From NCBI GenBank assembly GCA_902517425.1, contig CABYCI010000005.1, positions 1 to 46,544 on the forward strand: DNA of 46,544 nt. The letters are read 5' to 3'. The notes beneath the pieces were generated by a model that did not search any database, was not told the DNA's origin, and saw nothing but the letters and a program-made list of their open reading frames with translations. This document shows, one piece after another, positions 1 to 7,514 of this stretch; within the stretch, counting starts at the first letter, position 1; every line of letters begins with the position of its first letter. The translations under genes were made by a program, and so were the position numbers. This stretch comes from an uncultured SAR86 cluster bacterium. Lineage in GTDB: Bacteria > Pseudomonadota > Gammaproteobacteria > Magnimaribacterales > D2472.

Positions 1-2
1 CC

Positions 3-158
3 TTGGATGAAAATGATTATGATGAAATTTCTAAATCAGCTATTTATGCATCGCTTGTTGATATAAGAAACTTTACTAAGATTCCATATGGTGATTCAAA
101 AACAAAAGTTCATTATAGGTTTTTAAATTGGAAAGCATCTAAAGCACTAGAAGACTAA
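3..158 (+). CDS. C-terminal end of an unidentified protein (cut by window start)
   Basis: An open frame runs in from the window edge, entering at base 3, and ends with TAA at 156-158. It encodes about 51 residues of a C-terminus with the stretches IPYGDSKTKVHYRF and NWKASKALED. I do not recognise the family. Its stop overlaps the TAG of the convergent MGMT-domain gene (155-157), a tight tail-to-tail arrangement typical of this window. The start and most of the protein lie outside, so no function can be given. Confidence 0.6.
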   Translation: MDENDYDEISKSAIYASLVDIRNFTKIPYGDSKTKVHYRFLNWKASKALED

Positions 159-421
159 AAAGACTCACACTTTAGCAAAGCTCTTTTTAATACAGTGCCT
201 CCCTTGGCGCTGTAACCTCCAATTTTTCCATCAGAACGTATTACTCTATGACATGGTCTAATAATTGGTAAAGGATTTTTAGCACATGCATTTGCTACAG
301 CTCTATATGAGTTCGGCTTACCTATTGCTATGGCAATTTCTTTATAGGATCTCGTCTCGCCATATGGAATTTTATCTATTTTTTCAAAGACCAGTTTTTT
401 AAAATTAGAATTGATTAACAT
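155..421 (-). CDS. Minimal methylated-DNA--cysteine methyltransferase (MGMT active-site domain)
   Basis: This 88-residue protein consists of essentially only the DNA-binding/active-site domain of O6-alkylguanine-DNA alkyltransferases. The region IPYGETRSYKEIA (about 18-30) starts the helix-turn-helix part, RAVANACAKNP (40-50) carries the conserved 'arginine finger' region, and PCHRVI (56-61) holds the acceptor Cys57. A GKIGGYSAKG stretch follows. Cys57 is retained, so this is not a tryptophan-bearing ATL protein by motif. The usual N-terminal ribonuclease-like domain of full-length Ogt (about 160-180 aa) is absent. The ATG overlaps the rocD stop by one base (TAATG), so translation is probably coupled to rocD. 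Likely role: direct repair or recognition of alkylated guanine in the cytosol. Whether so short a form is active is unknown. Confidence 0.8.
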   Translation of the reverse strand: MLINSNFKKLVFEKIDKIPYGETRSYKEIAIAIGKPNSYRAVANACAKNPLPIIRPCHRVIRSDGKIGGYSAKGGTVLKRALLKCESF

Positions 422-1656
422 TAAATAGATCTAACAACCTTTGTGATCTTCTTAATAGCCCAGTCTAATTGAACTTTTGTAATCATAAGAGGTGGAGCAA
501 ATCTTATTACGGTTTTATGAGTTTCTTTGCAAAGAATCCCTTCATTTAAAAGCATAAGGCAAAGGTCCTTAGCATTAACCTCCGATTCGTTAAGCTCCAT
601 TCCAATCCATAACCCCTTCCCTCTGACATCTTTAATGATTTTATTATCTATAGATTTTAATTTCGATTTAAAATAATCTCCTAAAATATGACTGTTTTCT
701 ATTAAATTATCTTCATATAAAAGCTCAAGCGCCCTGCTTGCTACTTTGGTTGCAAGTGGATTACCTCCAAAAGTAGAACCATGAGACCCTGCATTAAAAT
801 GATTCATAACTTCTTTTGAACTCAAAAATGCAGATATTGGAAGCATAGCGCCTCCAAGTGCTTTTCCAAGAATGAGTCCATCGGGTTTAATATTCTCATG
901 CTGGTGCGCAAATAATTTACCAGTCCTGCCTAGCCCAGATTGAATTTCATCGAGTATTAGTAATACATTATTAGAAGTGCATAGCTCCCTTAATTTTAGA
1001 AGCCATCCATCTTGAGGAACTCTTATGCCTGCCTCTCCTTGGATTGGTTCAACAAGAACAGCGCATGTGTTTTTATTGATCATTTTTTTAAATGAAGCTA
1101 TTGATTCATTAATATCACATTCTGACCAACAATATTTCGCTTCTACAAACCCACTAGAAAATGGACCAAAACCATCTTTGTAAGATTTGTCTGATGAGAA
1201 GCCAACTATAGTTGTTGTTCTTCCATGAAAGTTACCATCAGCAACAATAATCTCGGCCTTATCCTCTTTAATACCTTTTGTGAAATAACCCCATCTTCTT
1301 GCAGCCTTTATAGCAGTTTCAACAGCCTCCGCTCCCGTATTCATTGTCAAAACAGATTCAAATCCTGAAACCTTAGTAATTGACTCTAGAAAATTTGCAA
1401 AGGGTTCCGTATAAAAAGCTCTTGAAGTTATTGCTAATTTCTGTGCTTGATCTTGAATAGTTTTTATTAATTCAGGATGTGAATGCCCGTGACTTACAGC
1501 AGAGTATGCTGACACCATATCTAGATATTTGTTGCCATCGACATCCCATAGATAGACACCCTCACCGCGCTCTAAAACAACTGATAGAGGTGAATAATTT
1601 TGTGCTCCATGAAGGGATTCTTTTTTGATATATTCATCTTGTAAACTTAGTGACAT
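421..1656 (-). CDS. rocD: Ornithine aminotransferase (ornithine--oxo-acid transaminase)
   Basis: A PLP-dependent class III aminotransferase of 411 residues, normal length for the family. It converts ornithine plus 2-oxoglutarate to glutamate semialdehyde plus glutamate. Diagnostic features are the N-terminal HGAQNYSPL and RGEGVYLWDVDG (about 16-41), AYSAVSHGHSHP (50-61), the PLP-phosphate loop NTGAEAVETA (106-115), LDEIQSGLGRTG (235-246) and the Schiff-base lysine K265 in GKALGG. HGAQNY plus AYSAV near the N-terminus favours ornithine over acetylornithine or GABA aminotransferase. The gene is divergent from the CtlX-type hydrolase, 42 bases away, and is followed with a one-base overlap by the MGMT-domain gene. 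Together with CtlX this points to catabolism of arginine-derived amino acids. Confidence 0.9.
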   Translation of the reverse strand: MSLSLQDEYIKKESLHGAQNYSPLSVVLERGEGVYLWDVDGNKYLDMVSAYSAVSHGHSHPELIKTIQDQAQKLAITSRAFYTEPFANFLESITKVSGFESVLTMNTGAEAVETAIKAARRWGYFTKGIKEDKAEIIVADGNFHGRTTTIVGFSSDKSYKDGFGPFSSGFVEAKYCWSECDINESIASFKKMINKNTCAVLVEPIQGEAGIRVPQDGWLLKLRELCTSNNVLLILDEIQSGLGRTGKLFAHQHENIKPDGLILGKALGGAMLPISAFLSSKEVMNHFNAGSHGSTFGGNPLATKVASRALELLYEDNLIENSHILGDYFKSKLKSIDNKIIKDVRGKGLWIGMELNESEVNAKDLCLMLLNEGILCKETHKTVIRFAPPLMITKVQLDWAIKKITKVVRSI

Positions 1657-1698
1657 GAGTGTATTTTAACCACATAAATATTATCAGCAAGGGAAGAT

Positions 1699-2595
1699 AT
1701 GAATAACCAATCAACATCACATTTATTTATGATTGAGCCTGAATCTTTCTATTCCAATGAGCAGACTTCCTATACAAACCATTATCAAAAAGAAGTTACT
1801 GATGAAACTCCTGAAGATATTGCTGAAAAGGCTCTAACTGAATTTCATAATCTTAAGAATAAAATTGAAGAAAAAGGAATAAAAGTAACAAGCCTAAAAG
1901 GTTCTAAAGATTGTCCTGATCACATATTTCCAAATTGGTTCATAACATTTCAAAATAAAACTATGCAAATATTTAGTATGTTGGCTCCAAATCGAAGAAA
2001 AGAAAAAAAGCTCTCTATGATTGAGCATCTTACTGAAACATATGAACTAACTGATGATATGTCTTATCTTGAAGAAAAAGAGATTTTCTTAGAATCAACA
2101 AGCAGCATGGTTTTTGATAGGGTCAACAGAATTGTCTATTCTGGAATCTCGCCAAGGACTAATGCTGTTCAATTAATAATATGGTGCCGAAATAATGATT
2201 TTGAACTTGTATTATTTGAGACAGAGAGCCATACCGGTTCTCCTATTTATCATACAGATGTCTTAATGTATGTTGGTACAGATATTATCGGAATTTGTTT
2301 TGATGTCATAAAAGAAGAGCACAGAGATTACGTAAAGAAAAAAGTTTCTCAATTTCATGATGTTGTTGAACTTACGGCAGAACAAATTGAAAACTTTTGT
2401 GGTAATGCCATAGAAGCAAAAAATAACGACAATGAACTTTTTTTAATACTTTCTTCAGCTGCATACAATGCTTTAAATCAAAGTCAGATAGAGAGACTTC
2501 TTGAAAGCTATAAAGAGATTATTCATTCTGAAATACCAACCATAGAGAAATATGGTGGGGGTTCAGCAAGATGTATGCTTACAGAACTATTTTAA
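1699..2595 (+). CDS. ctlX: CtlX-type amidinotransferase-fold hydrolase (citrulline/arginine utilisation)
   Basis: The 298-residue protein matches the guanidino-group-modifying superfamily (arginine deiminase/amidinotransferase) in its CtlX branch. Visible marks are DHIFPNWF (74-81), SMVFDRVNR (136-144), the catalytic His185 in IYHTDVLM, and the C-terminal GGGSARCML with nucleophile Cys292. In characterised relatives the fold uses Cys-His catalysis on guanidino or ureido groups. The divergent neighbour rocD makes a role in citrulline or arginine breakdown feeding ornithine likely, but the exact substrate is an inference. A good ribosome site (AAGGGA) lies before the ATG, and the gene ends just before a hairpin terminator. 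Confidence 0.75.
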   Translation: MNNQSTSHLFMIEPESFYSNEQTSYTNHYQKEVTDETPEDIAEKALTEFHNLKNKIEEKGIKVTSLKGSKDCPDHIFPNWFITFQNKTMQIFSMLAPNRRKEKKLSMIEHLTETYELTDDMSYLEEKEIFLESTSSMVFDRVNRIVYSGISPRTNAVQLIIWCRNNDFELVLFETESHTGSPIYHTDVLMYVGTDIIGICFDVIKEEHRDYVKKKVSQFHDVVELTAEQIENFCGNAIEAKNNDNELFLILSSAAYNALNQSQIERLLESYKEIIHSEIPTIEKYGGGSARCMLTELF

Positions 2596-2598
2596 AAA

Positions 2599-2616
2599 CG
2601 GAGGGTTTCCCCTCCG
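2599..2616 (-). terminator. Rho-independent terminator, probably bidirectional
   Basis: A GC-rich hairpin has a 7-bp stem (CGGAGGG with CCCTCCG) and a 4-base loop, between two convergent genes. Read on the minus strand it is followed by TTTTTAAA, a proper U-tract for ending the lipoprotein transcript. On the plus strand the following bases (ATTACTCTTATTTC) are only moderately U-rich, so termination of the CtlX-type gene here is weaker. Confidence 0.8.
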
Positions 2617-2635
2617 CATTACTCTTATTTCTTAA

Positions 2636-3424
2636 TTAAGAATTAGGATTATTATATAGCTCCCAGCTATCATAATAATCAGGACTCATACATGTTGATA
2701 TTTCATCAAACTTTGCTTGGACAGCTTTTCCATTTTCTTCCCAGTCAGCGTTACCTGCCTTCATGGTTTCAAATGTTGAATGCCAGTTTCCCCACAAAAA
2801 ATCATTTTCAGAATTTTCATACTCAGGATAATAAACACCAAAAAAGTATGGTGATTGTGAGTCGTTCTCATCAAGGTATTCATTAAATGCCACAACTGTA
2901 GCCCTTAAATCAGAATTTGATTTACCTTCATTAAAATCACAAGCAAGAAATTCGGATGCAAAATATCCATCATCTCCCATAACCTCACCAAAAGAATTAG
3001 GATCTCTTGGTAAGTAAAAAGTCCAAGGAAATCTGCCTTCAATATCACAAGTCATTACTTCTGAATATTCCTCAGCCCATGAAACGAATTCAGGACTAGG
3101 GTTATTGAAAGCATTATCAGAACTTTCTTTAGTATCCCATTCAAGCTCCCACCAACCATTCGAGAATCTATGATTTTCTCCAACTGGTGCATAAACTCCA
3201 GCCCATCCTAAACCCTCTGCAACTTGAAGCTCTTGCCAAGCAGAAAGCATTTCGGTGATTGTTTCTTTTGAATAATTAGGTCCTGCATCACAAGCCAAGA
3301 ATTCGTTATAGTAAGGACCTAAGTGAATAGGTCCTGTATTTACATCTTCAGACATATCTTTGTCTGAACAACTTACTAAGAAAATAATAGCAACAAAGCT
3401 ATATATTTTTACTAATTTATTCAT
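2636..3424 (-). CDS. Lipoprotein with an internally duplicated domain, function unknown
   Basis: A 262-residue protein with a lipoprotein signal: charged start MNKLVK, hydrophobic stretch to about residue 18, and lipobox LVSC with Cys19 as the lipid site. The mature part contains two similar halves. Both open with EFLACD (41-46 and 158-163), have an aromatic-GVY-P core (GWAGVYAP 73-80; YFFGVYYP 193-200), a Trp-rich segment, and close with a Cys (C126; C245). Each half therefore has a Cys pair that could form a disulfide. Residue 20 is Ser, not Asp, so sorting to the outer membrane is expected. It lies 2 bases downstream of a small membrane-protein gene, almost certainly in the same transcript. 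I do not recognise a named family. Confidence 0.8.
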   Translation of the reverse strand: MNKLVKIYSFVAIIFLVSCSDKDMSEDVNTGPIHLGPYYNEFLACDAGPNYSKETITEMLSAWQELQVAEGLGWAGVYAPVGENHRFSNGWWELEWDTKESSDNAFNNPSPEFVSWAEEYSEVMTCDIEGRFPWTFYLPRDPNSFGEVMGDDGYFASEFLACDFNEGKSNSDLRATVVAFNEYLDENDSQSPYFFGVYYPEYENSENDFLWGNWHSTFETMKAGNADWEENGKAVQAKFDEISTCMSPDYYDSWELYNNPNS

Positions 3425-3426
3425 GG

Positions 3427-3831
3427 TTACTTCTTAAACCAAATTGGGTATAAGATAATTAAAAAAGCTGTTACAAAAAATACAATACTAACAGGTTGAT
3501 TTAATAAGCTTGGTTCTGCTCCATAAGTTTCTGCAAATCTCATTGCACCATTACTAACTTCAAGTCCGTTTTCTTTCATAGTCTTAAATGCGTTTGCAGT
3601 TACAGACCAATTGCCCATAGCAAAGAGAGTATTTTGAACTCCCCATAAAATTACTGAACCACCAAATAAGGTAAGTAAAATTTTTCCAGCTACTGTTTTA
3701 TTTTCTTCTGATTGTTCAGAAGCAACACTTGCAAATCTTGCAGCAACCCAAATTGCGATGATAGTACTTAAACCACCAATTGCCCCTGAGATTCTGTTTG
3801 TTGCCCAAACATTCCATATTTCCATTTCCAT
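3427..3831 (-). CDS. Small three-helix membrane protein, function unknown
   Basis: This 134-residue protein has three likely membrane segments (about 14-34, 49-71 and 112-131) separated by polar loops (ASEQSEENK near 36-44; METYGAEP-like loop near 98-108). No signal peptide or known motif is seen. A clear ribosome site (AGGAG) lies about 8 bases before the chosen ATG; a second in-frame ATG two codons on is also possible. It is first of a two-gene unit with the duplicated-domain lipoprotein (2-base gap), so the two may act together at the envelope. The 110 bases upstream are very AT-rich and should hold the promoter. No function can be assigned. Confidence 0.7.
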   Translation of the reverse strand: MEMEIWNVWATNRISGAIGGLSTIIAIWVAARFASVASEQSEENKTVAGKILLTLFGGSVILWGVQNTLFAMGNWSVTANAFKTMKENGLEVSNGAMRFAETYGAEPSLLNQPVSIVFFVTAFLIILYPIWFKK

Positions 3832-3941
3832 ATTATCTCTCCTCTATTTAATTAAATATGATTCTAAATAGTACATTAAATTTATGTATAAAATAAATCA
3901 ATTATATAAAGGATGTATATATAAATATTAAGAAAATTAAA

Positions 3942-4793
3942 TTAACTTTCTTCTACAAATCTACTAACTTGCTTCACACCGCCTAAGGGAAAGAAGTGCA
4001 CTTTTTCAATATTGAAATCAGGATTATTATGCTTGTATTCTGCTAACTCACTTAATATTTGTGTTGGTTTGTATGGAAGTAGAAGTTTTGTAAGATCCAT
4101 AGCCCTTTTTTGTAAGATTTTTATAGAAGCTCCGACTCCACATTCAAGAGAATATTTTAATAATGTCTGAAGCTTGGCTGGTCCAGCAATACCAATATGA
4201 ATTGGTAAATCTATTCCATTATTTTTAACAGCATTAGCCCAATCTATTACTGTTTCCGAATCAAAACAAAACTGTGTTGTGATTGCCATAGTTGCATCAG
4301 TTCTATTACTAAATTCATTTTTCCAAGATAAAGCTTTATCAATATTATTTGTTGTTCCATCGTTATCGATATCTTTATTTCCTTCTGGATGGCCTGCGAT
4401 GTGCAAATTTTTAAATCCGGCCATATCAAATAGTTCAGATTCAATTAATTGTATTGAAGAATCAAAATCACCATGCGGTTTATTAGATCCTCCAGCTATT
4501 AAAAGCGCATTATCAACATTAGCTTCATTTTTATATCTAGAAATCCAATCTTGTAATGTTTGTTTATTTTTAATAATACGAGCTGGAAAATGAGGCATGG
4601 GTGAATATCCTTGATCATTTATTTTTTTTGCTGTCTCAACCATCTCTTCAATTGGAGTGCCTTCGATGTGTGCTATGTAAACTAGAGTTCCTTTTGGAAT
4701 TAAATCTGAAAAATTTTCAATTTTAGAAGCGGCTCTTGGAGTAACCTCAACTGAAAATCCTTTTAAAAAATTTGTTAACTTGTTATTTTTCAT
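3942..4793 (-). CDS. Methylenetetrahydrofolate reductase-family protein
   Basis: The 283-residue protein resembles the MetF/MTHFR TIM-barrel flavoprotein family. Seen: FSVEVTPRAA (14-23) at the position of the family's 'sfEfFPP' start, MPHFPARIIKN (about 62-72) matching the 'aH.T.r' segment, a GGSNKPHGDF loop (about 101-110), NLHIAGHPEGNK (about 129-140) and an ITTQFCFD segment resembling the substrate/FAD region. The family interconverts 5,10-methylene-THF and 5-methyl-THF. This sequence looks closer to the divergent MTHFR relatives found with C1 or methyl-group catabolism than to canonical MetF, so direction and cofactor are uncertain. It stands alone, with tRNA-Ser directly upstream on the same strand. 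Confidence 0.65.
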   Translation of the reverse strand: MKNNKLTNFLKGFSVEVTPRAASKIENFSDLIPKGTLVYIAHIEGTPIEEMVETAKKINDQGYSPMPHFPARIIKNKQTLQDWISRYKNEANVDNALLIAGGSNKPHGDFDSSIQLIESELFDMAGFKNLHIAGHPEGNKDIDNDGTTNNIDKALSWKNEFSNRTDATMAITTQFCFDSETVIDWANAVKNNGIDLPIHIGIAGPAKLQTLLKYSLECGVGASIKILQKRAMDLTKLLLPYKPTQILSELAEYKHNNPDFNIEKVHFFPLGGVKQVSRFVEES

Positions 4794-4811
4794 AATATTA
4801 AAGTTTAAATC

Positions 4812-4901
4812 TGGCGGAGAGTGAGGGATTCGAACCCTCGAACCAGTTACCCAGTTACCTCCTTAGCAGGGAGGCGCTTTCGACCACTCAGCCAACTCTC
4901 C
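4812..4901 (-). tRNA. tRNA-Ser (GCU)
   Basis: On the minus strand a complete class II tRNA folds: acceptor GGAGAGT/ACTCTCC with discriminator G and an encoded CCA, D arm, anticodon stem CCTCC/GGAGG with loop CTGCTAA (anticodon GCT), a long variable arm (AACTG pairing TGGTT with G-U pairs), and T arm GAGGG-TTCGAAT-CCCTC. The long variable arm and GCU anticodon identify serine, reading AGC/AGU. It lies between the pyrC-type gene and the MTHFR-like gene. In many gammaproteobacteria the same tRNA follows csrA after alaS/lysC. Confidence 0.96.
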
Positions 4902-4921
4902 TAATTATAATAAAAAAATGG

Positions 4922-4950
4922 ATTATAACCCTTTGATTATATAAAGATAA
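4922..4950 (-). promoter_or_regulatory. Candidate tRNA-Ser promoter
   Basis: On the minus strand a perfect -10 TATAAT (4922-4927) lies 20 bases before the tRNA 5' end. A weak -35-like TTATCT sits 17 bases further upstream (4945-4950, 3 of 6 matches). The gap between the dihydroorotase stop and the tRNA is only about 50 bases. Read-through from the upstream operon is an alternative. Confidence 0.35.
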
Positions 4951-4954
4951 CTAA

Positions 4955-6289
4955 TTATCTATCGAATTCTATTTGCATTCCAAAAGGGAGGTCTTCTTTT
5001 ACTTGGCCGCCTTCGAAGGCAACATAGCCATTAATAATTGTCATGTATATAGATGAGTTAAATGTTTTTCCAGAAAATGGTGACCATCCACATTTATATA
5101 AAATGTTTTCACTTGAAACTTGATAAGGATTATTGATATCCAAAATTGCCAAGTCTGCATAATAACCTTCTCTGATATATCCTCTTTTTTTGATTTGAAA
5201 TCTTTTTGCAACGTTGTGACTTGTTTTTTCAACAATAGTTTCAAGGCTTAAAATATCTTGATGATAAAAATCCATAAGGATCTGAAGGCCGTGTTGAACT
5301 AAAGGGAGTCCCGCAGGAGCATCTGGATAGGCTTGCATCTTTTCATCCCAAGTATGAGGCGCATGATCAGTTGCAATAATATCAATTTTCTTATCATGCA
5401 ATGCTTTAATTAAAGCTAATCTATCTGACTCTTCTTTTATAGATGGATTGCATTTGATTTGATTGCCCAACTCAGAATAATAAGATTCATTAAAATGCAT
5501 ATGATGAACGCAAACTTCCGAAGTAATCTTTTTTCCATCTACCTCTCCAGCCACAAAGAGATCCAATTCCTTTTCTGTAGTTAAATGAAATACATGGAGA
5601 TCTGAATCATATTTTTTTGCTAAATCAACAGCCAAAGAACTTGATAAGTAGCAACTTTCAACATCTCTAATAAGATGATGATGTTCTGCACATAAATCAT
5701 TTCCATATTTATCTAAAAATAGTTGCTCTCTATCTTTAACTCTTTGAGGATCTTCACAATGAGTTACAACAATAAGAGGAGAATAATTAAATATATCATC
5801 AAGGGCATCGATGCTGTCAACTAACATTTCTCCTGTTGAGGCTCCCATAAATACTTTCAAAGCAGCTGCTTGATTTATATCAACCCTTTTTATCTCTTCA
5901 ATGTTTGTATTACTACCGCCCAAGTGAAAGGAATAATTTGAAAGAGATCTTGTACTTGCTAACTCAAATTTTTTTGTAAGATTCTCATTTGTAGTTGTAG
6001 TGGGATTAACGTTTGGCATTTCAAAATAACTGGTAACACCTCCTGCAAGTCCGGCTCTGGATTCAGATGCTATATCACCTTTATGAGTTAGACCTGGTTC
6101 ACGGAAATGAACTTGGTCGTCAATTAGACCAGGTATTACATATCTTCCCTCAATATCAATGATTTGTTTAGATTCAGCTGTTATGTGATTCGAAATTAGT
6201 TCAATTCTTTCATTTTTTATAGCAATATCAGACTCAAAAATAGTATTTTCATTAACAACTTTGCAATTTTTTAGAATTAAGTCATACAT
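4955..6289 (-). CDS. pyrC: Dihydroorotase
   Basis: An amidohydrolase-fold enzyme of 444 residues that cyclises carbamoyl-aspartate to dihydroorotate in pyrimidine synthesis. Features: YVIPGLIDDQVHFREPGL near 49-66 (metal site and substrate Arg), the carboxylated lysine in ALKVFMGASTGEM, metal His in VVTHCED and VFHLTT, and the catalytic Asp in IATDHAPH. The first His of the usual HxH metal pair is Gln here (DQVHF). I recall the same DQVHFREPG form in Bacteroidetes-type dihydroorotases, so it is probably a natural subgroup and not a broken enzyme. The gene starts one base after the lysC stop and is likely co-transcribed with alaS-lysC. Confidence 0.85.
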   Translation of the reverse strand: MYDLILKNCKVVNENTIFESDIAIKNERIELISNHITAESKQIIDIEGRYVIPGLIDDQVHFREPGLTHKGDIASESRAGLAGGVTSYFEMPNVNPTTTTNENLTKKFELASTRSLSNYSFHLGGSNTNIEEIKRVDINQAAALKVFMGASTGEMLVDSIDALDDIFNYSPLIVVTHCEDPQRVKDREQLFLDKYGNDLCAEHHHLIRDVESCYLSSSLAVDLAKKYDSDLHVFHLTTEKELDLFVAGEVDGKKITSEVCVHHMHFNESYYSELGNQIKCNPSIKEESDRLALIKALHDKKIDIIATDHAPHTWDEKMQAYPDAPAGLPLVQHGLQILMDFYHQDILSLETIVEKTSHNVAKRFQIKKRGYIREGYYADLAILDINNPYQVSSENILYKCGWSPFSGKTFNSSIYMTIINGYVAFEGGQVKEDLPFGMQIEFDR

Positions 6290-6290
6290 A

Positions 6291-7505
6291 TTATTTATCT
6301 AACTCGAACTCCTCATGAAGCACTTGAACAGCTTTATCAACTATGTCCTCATTTATAACCATGGTAATTTTTATTTCAGATGTGCTAATTATTTGAATAT
6401 TAACATCATTATCAGATAAGACTTTAAAGGTTCTACTTGCAACGCCAGATTGCGATCTCATTCCTACTCCAACTAAAGAAACTTTTGCTATATCAGAGTC
6501 AACAATTAAATCTTTAAATTCAATCTTTTGCCTCACATCTTCAACAATCTTTTTAACAATTTCTTGATCTTCATTTGAGACTGTAAATGTGAAATCAGTT
6601 TTGCCATCAACACTAACATTCTGAACAATAACATCTACTTCAATCTCAGCATCACTTATTGGTCCTAAAATTTTGAAAGCTGTTCCAGGAGTATCCTCAA
6701 CACCATGCAATGTTACTTTTACTTGATCTTTTTGGAATGCTATTCCTGATACTAACGAATTTTCCATACCATTATCCTCTAGAGAAATTAATGTCCCACT
6801 TCCTTCATTAAAACTTGATAAAACTCGAACAGGAACCTTGTATTTATTAGCGAATTCAACTGCACGTGTTTGCATCACCTTTGCTCCTTGCCCTGCAAGC
6901 TCAAGCATCTCTTCCATTGTAATTGAATCTAATTTTTTTGCATTTGAAACTATTTTTGGATCAGTTGTATAAATCCCATCAACATCTGTATATATGTCAC
7001 ATCTTTTAGCTTTTACTTGAGCAGCTATGGCCACTGCAGTTGTATCAGAGCCACCTCTTCCAAGAGTTGTTACATCTCCAGTTTCTGTTACCCCCTGAAA
7101 ACCATTGATTATTGGGATAGTTCCATCTTCAATTACCTCTAGGATTTTGTTTGAATCTATATCAAGTATCTTTGCTTTTGAGTATGTGCTGGTTGTTTTC
7201 ATTGATATCTGAGTTGCTGAAAATGACCTTGCCTTTATACCTTTTGAATGGAGTGCCATAGTTAAAAGAGCAGAACTTATAGTTTCGCCAGTTGAAACTA
7301 GTGCATCAAACTCTCTTTTATCTGGATTCTCACCAAAATGCTTCGCCAAACTAACAAGTTTATTAGTTTCACCCGACATTGCTGAAACAACAACAATTAT
7401 TCTTTCTGTAAGTGATGCGTTTTTAATAATTTCAGCAACAGCATCGATTCTTTCGACAGATCCAACAGAAGTGCCTCCAAATTTTTGAACAATAATATCT
7501 GACAT
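6291..7505 (-). CDS. lysC: Aspartate kinase (monofunctional, two ACT domains)
   Basis: At 404 residues this is the monofunctional aspartokinase that phosphorylates aspartate, the first step to lysine, threonine, methionine and diaminopimelate. The N-terminal VQKFGGTSVGS (6-16) binds ATP/aspartate, TLGRGGSDTTAVA (about 147-159) is the kinase core, and DIYTDVDGIYTTDP follows. The C-terminal third (about 265-400) contains two ACT repeats, the usual site of feedback inhibition by lysine/threonine, including the VGVGMRSQSGVASR segment. It lies 9 bases after alaS, the order seen in pseudomonads. The next enzyme, Asd, is encoded at 43403-44419 in this window. Confidence 0.95.
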   Translation of the reverse strand: MSDIIVQKFGGTSVGSVERIDAVAEIIKNASLTERIIVVVSAMSGETNKLVSLAKHFGENPDKREFDALVSTGETISSALLTMALHSKGIKARSFSATQISMKTTSTYSKAKILDIDSNKILEVIEDGTIPIINGFQGVTETGDVTTLGRGGSDTTAVAIAAQVKAKRCDIYTDVDGIYTTDPKIVSNAKKLDSITMEEMLELAGQGAKVMQTRAVEFANKYKVPVRVLSSFNEGSGTLISLEDNGMENSLVSGIAFQKDQVKVTLHGVEDTPGTAFKILGPISDAEIEVDVIVQNVSVDGKTDFTFTVSNEDQEIVKKIVEDVRQKIEFKDLIVDSDIAKVSLVGVGMRSQSGVASRTFKVLSDNDVNIQIISTSEIKITMVINEDIVDKAVQVLHEEFELDK

Positions 7506-7514
7506 AGTATATTT

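Noticed and set aside
4839-4862. Tandem GTAACTGG repeats as a mobile-element footprint
   Set aside because: They lie inside the variable arm of tRNA-Ser and are explained by its stem-loop.
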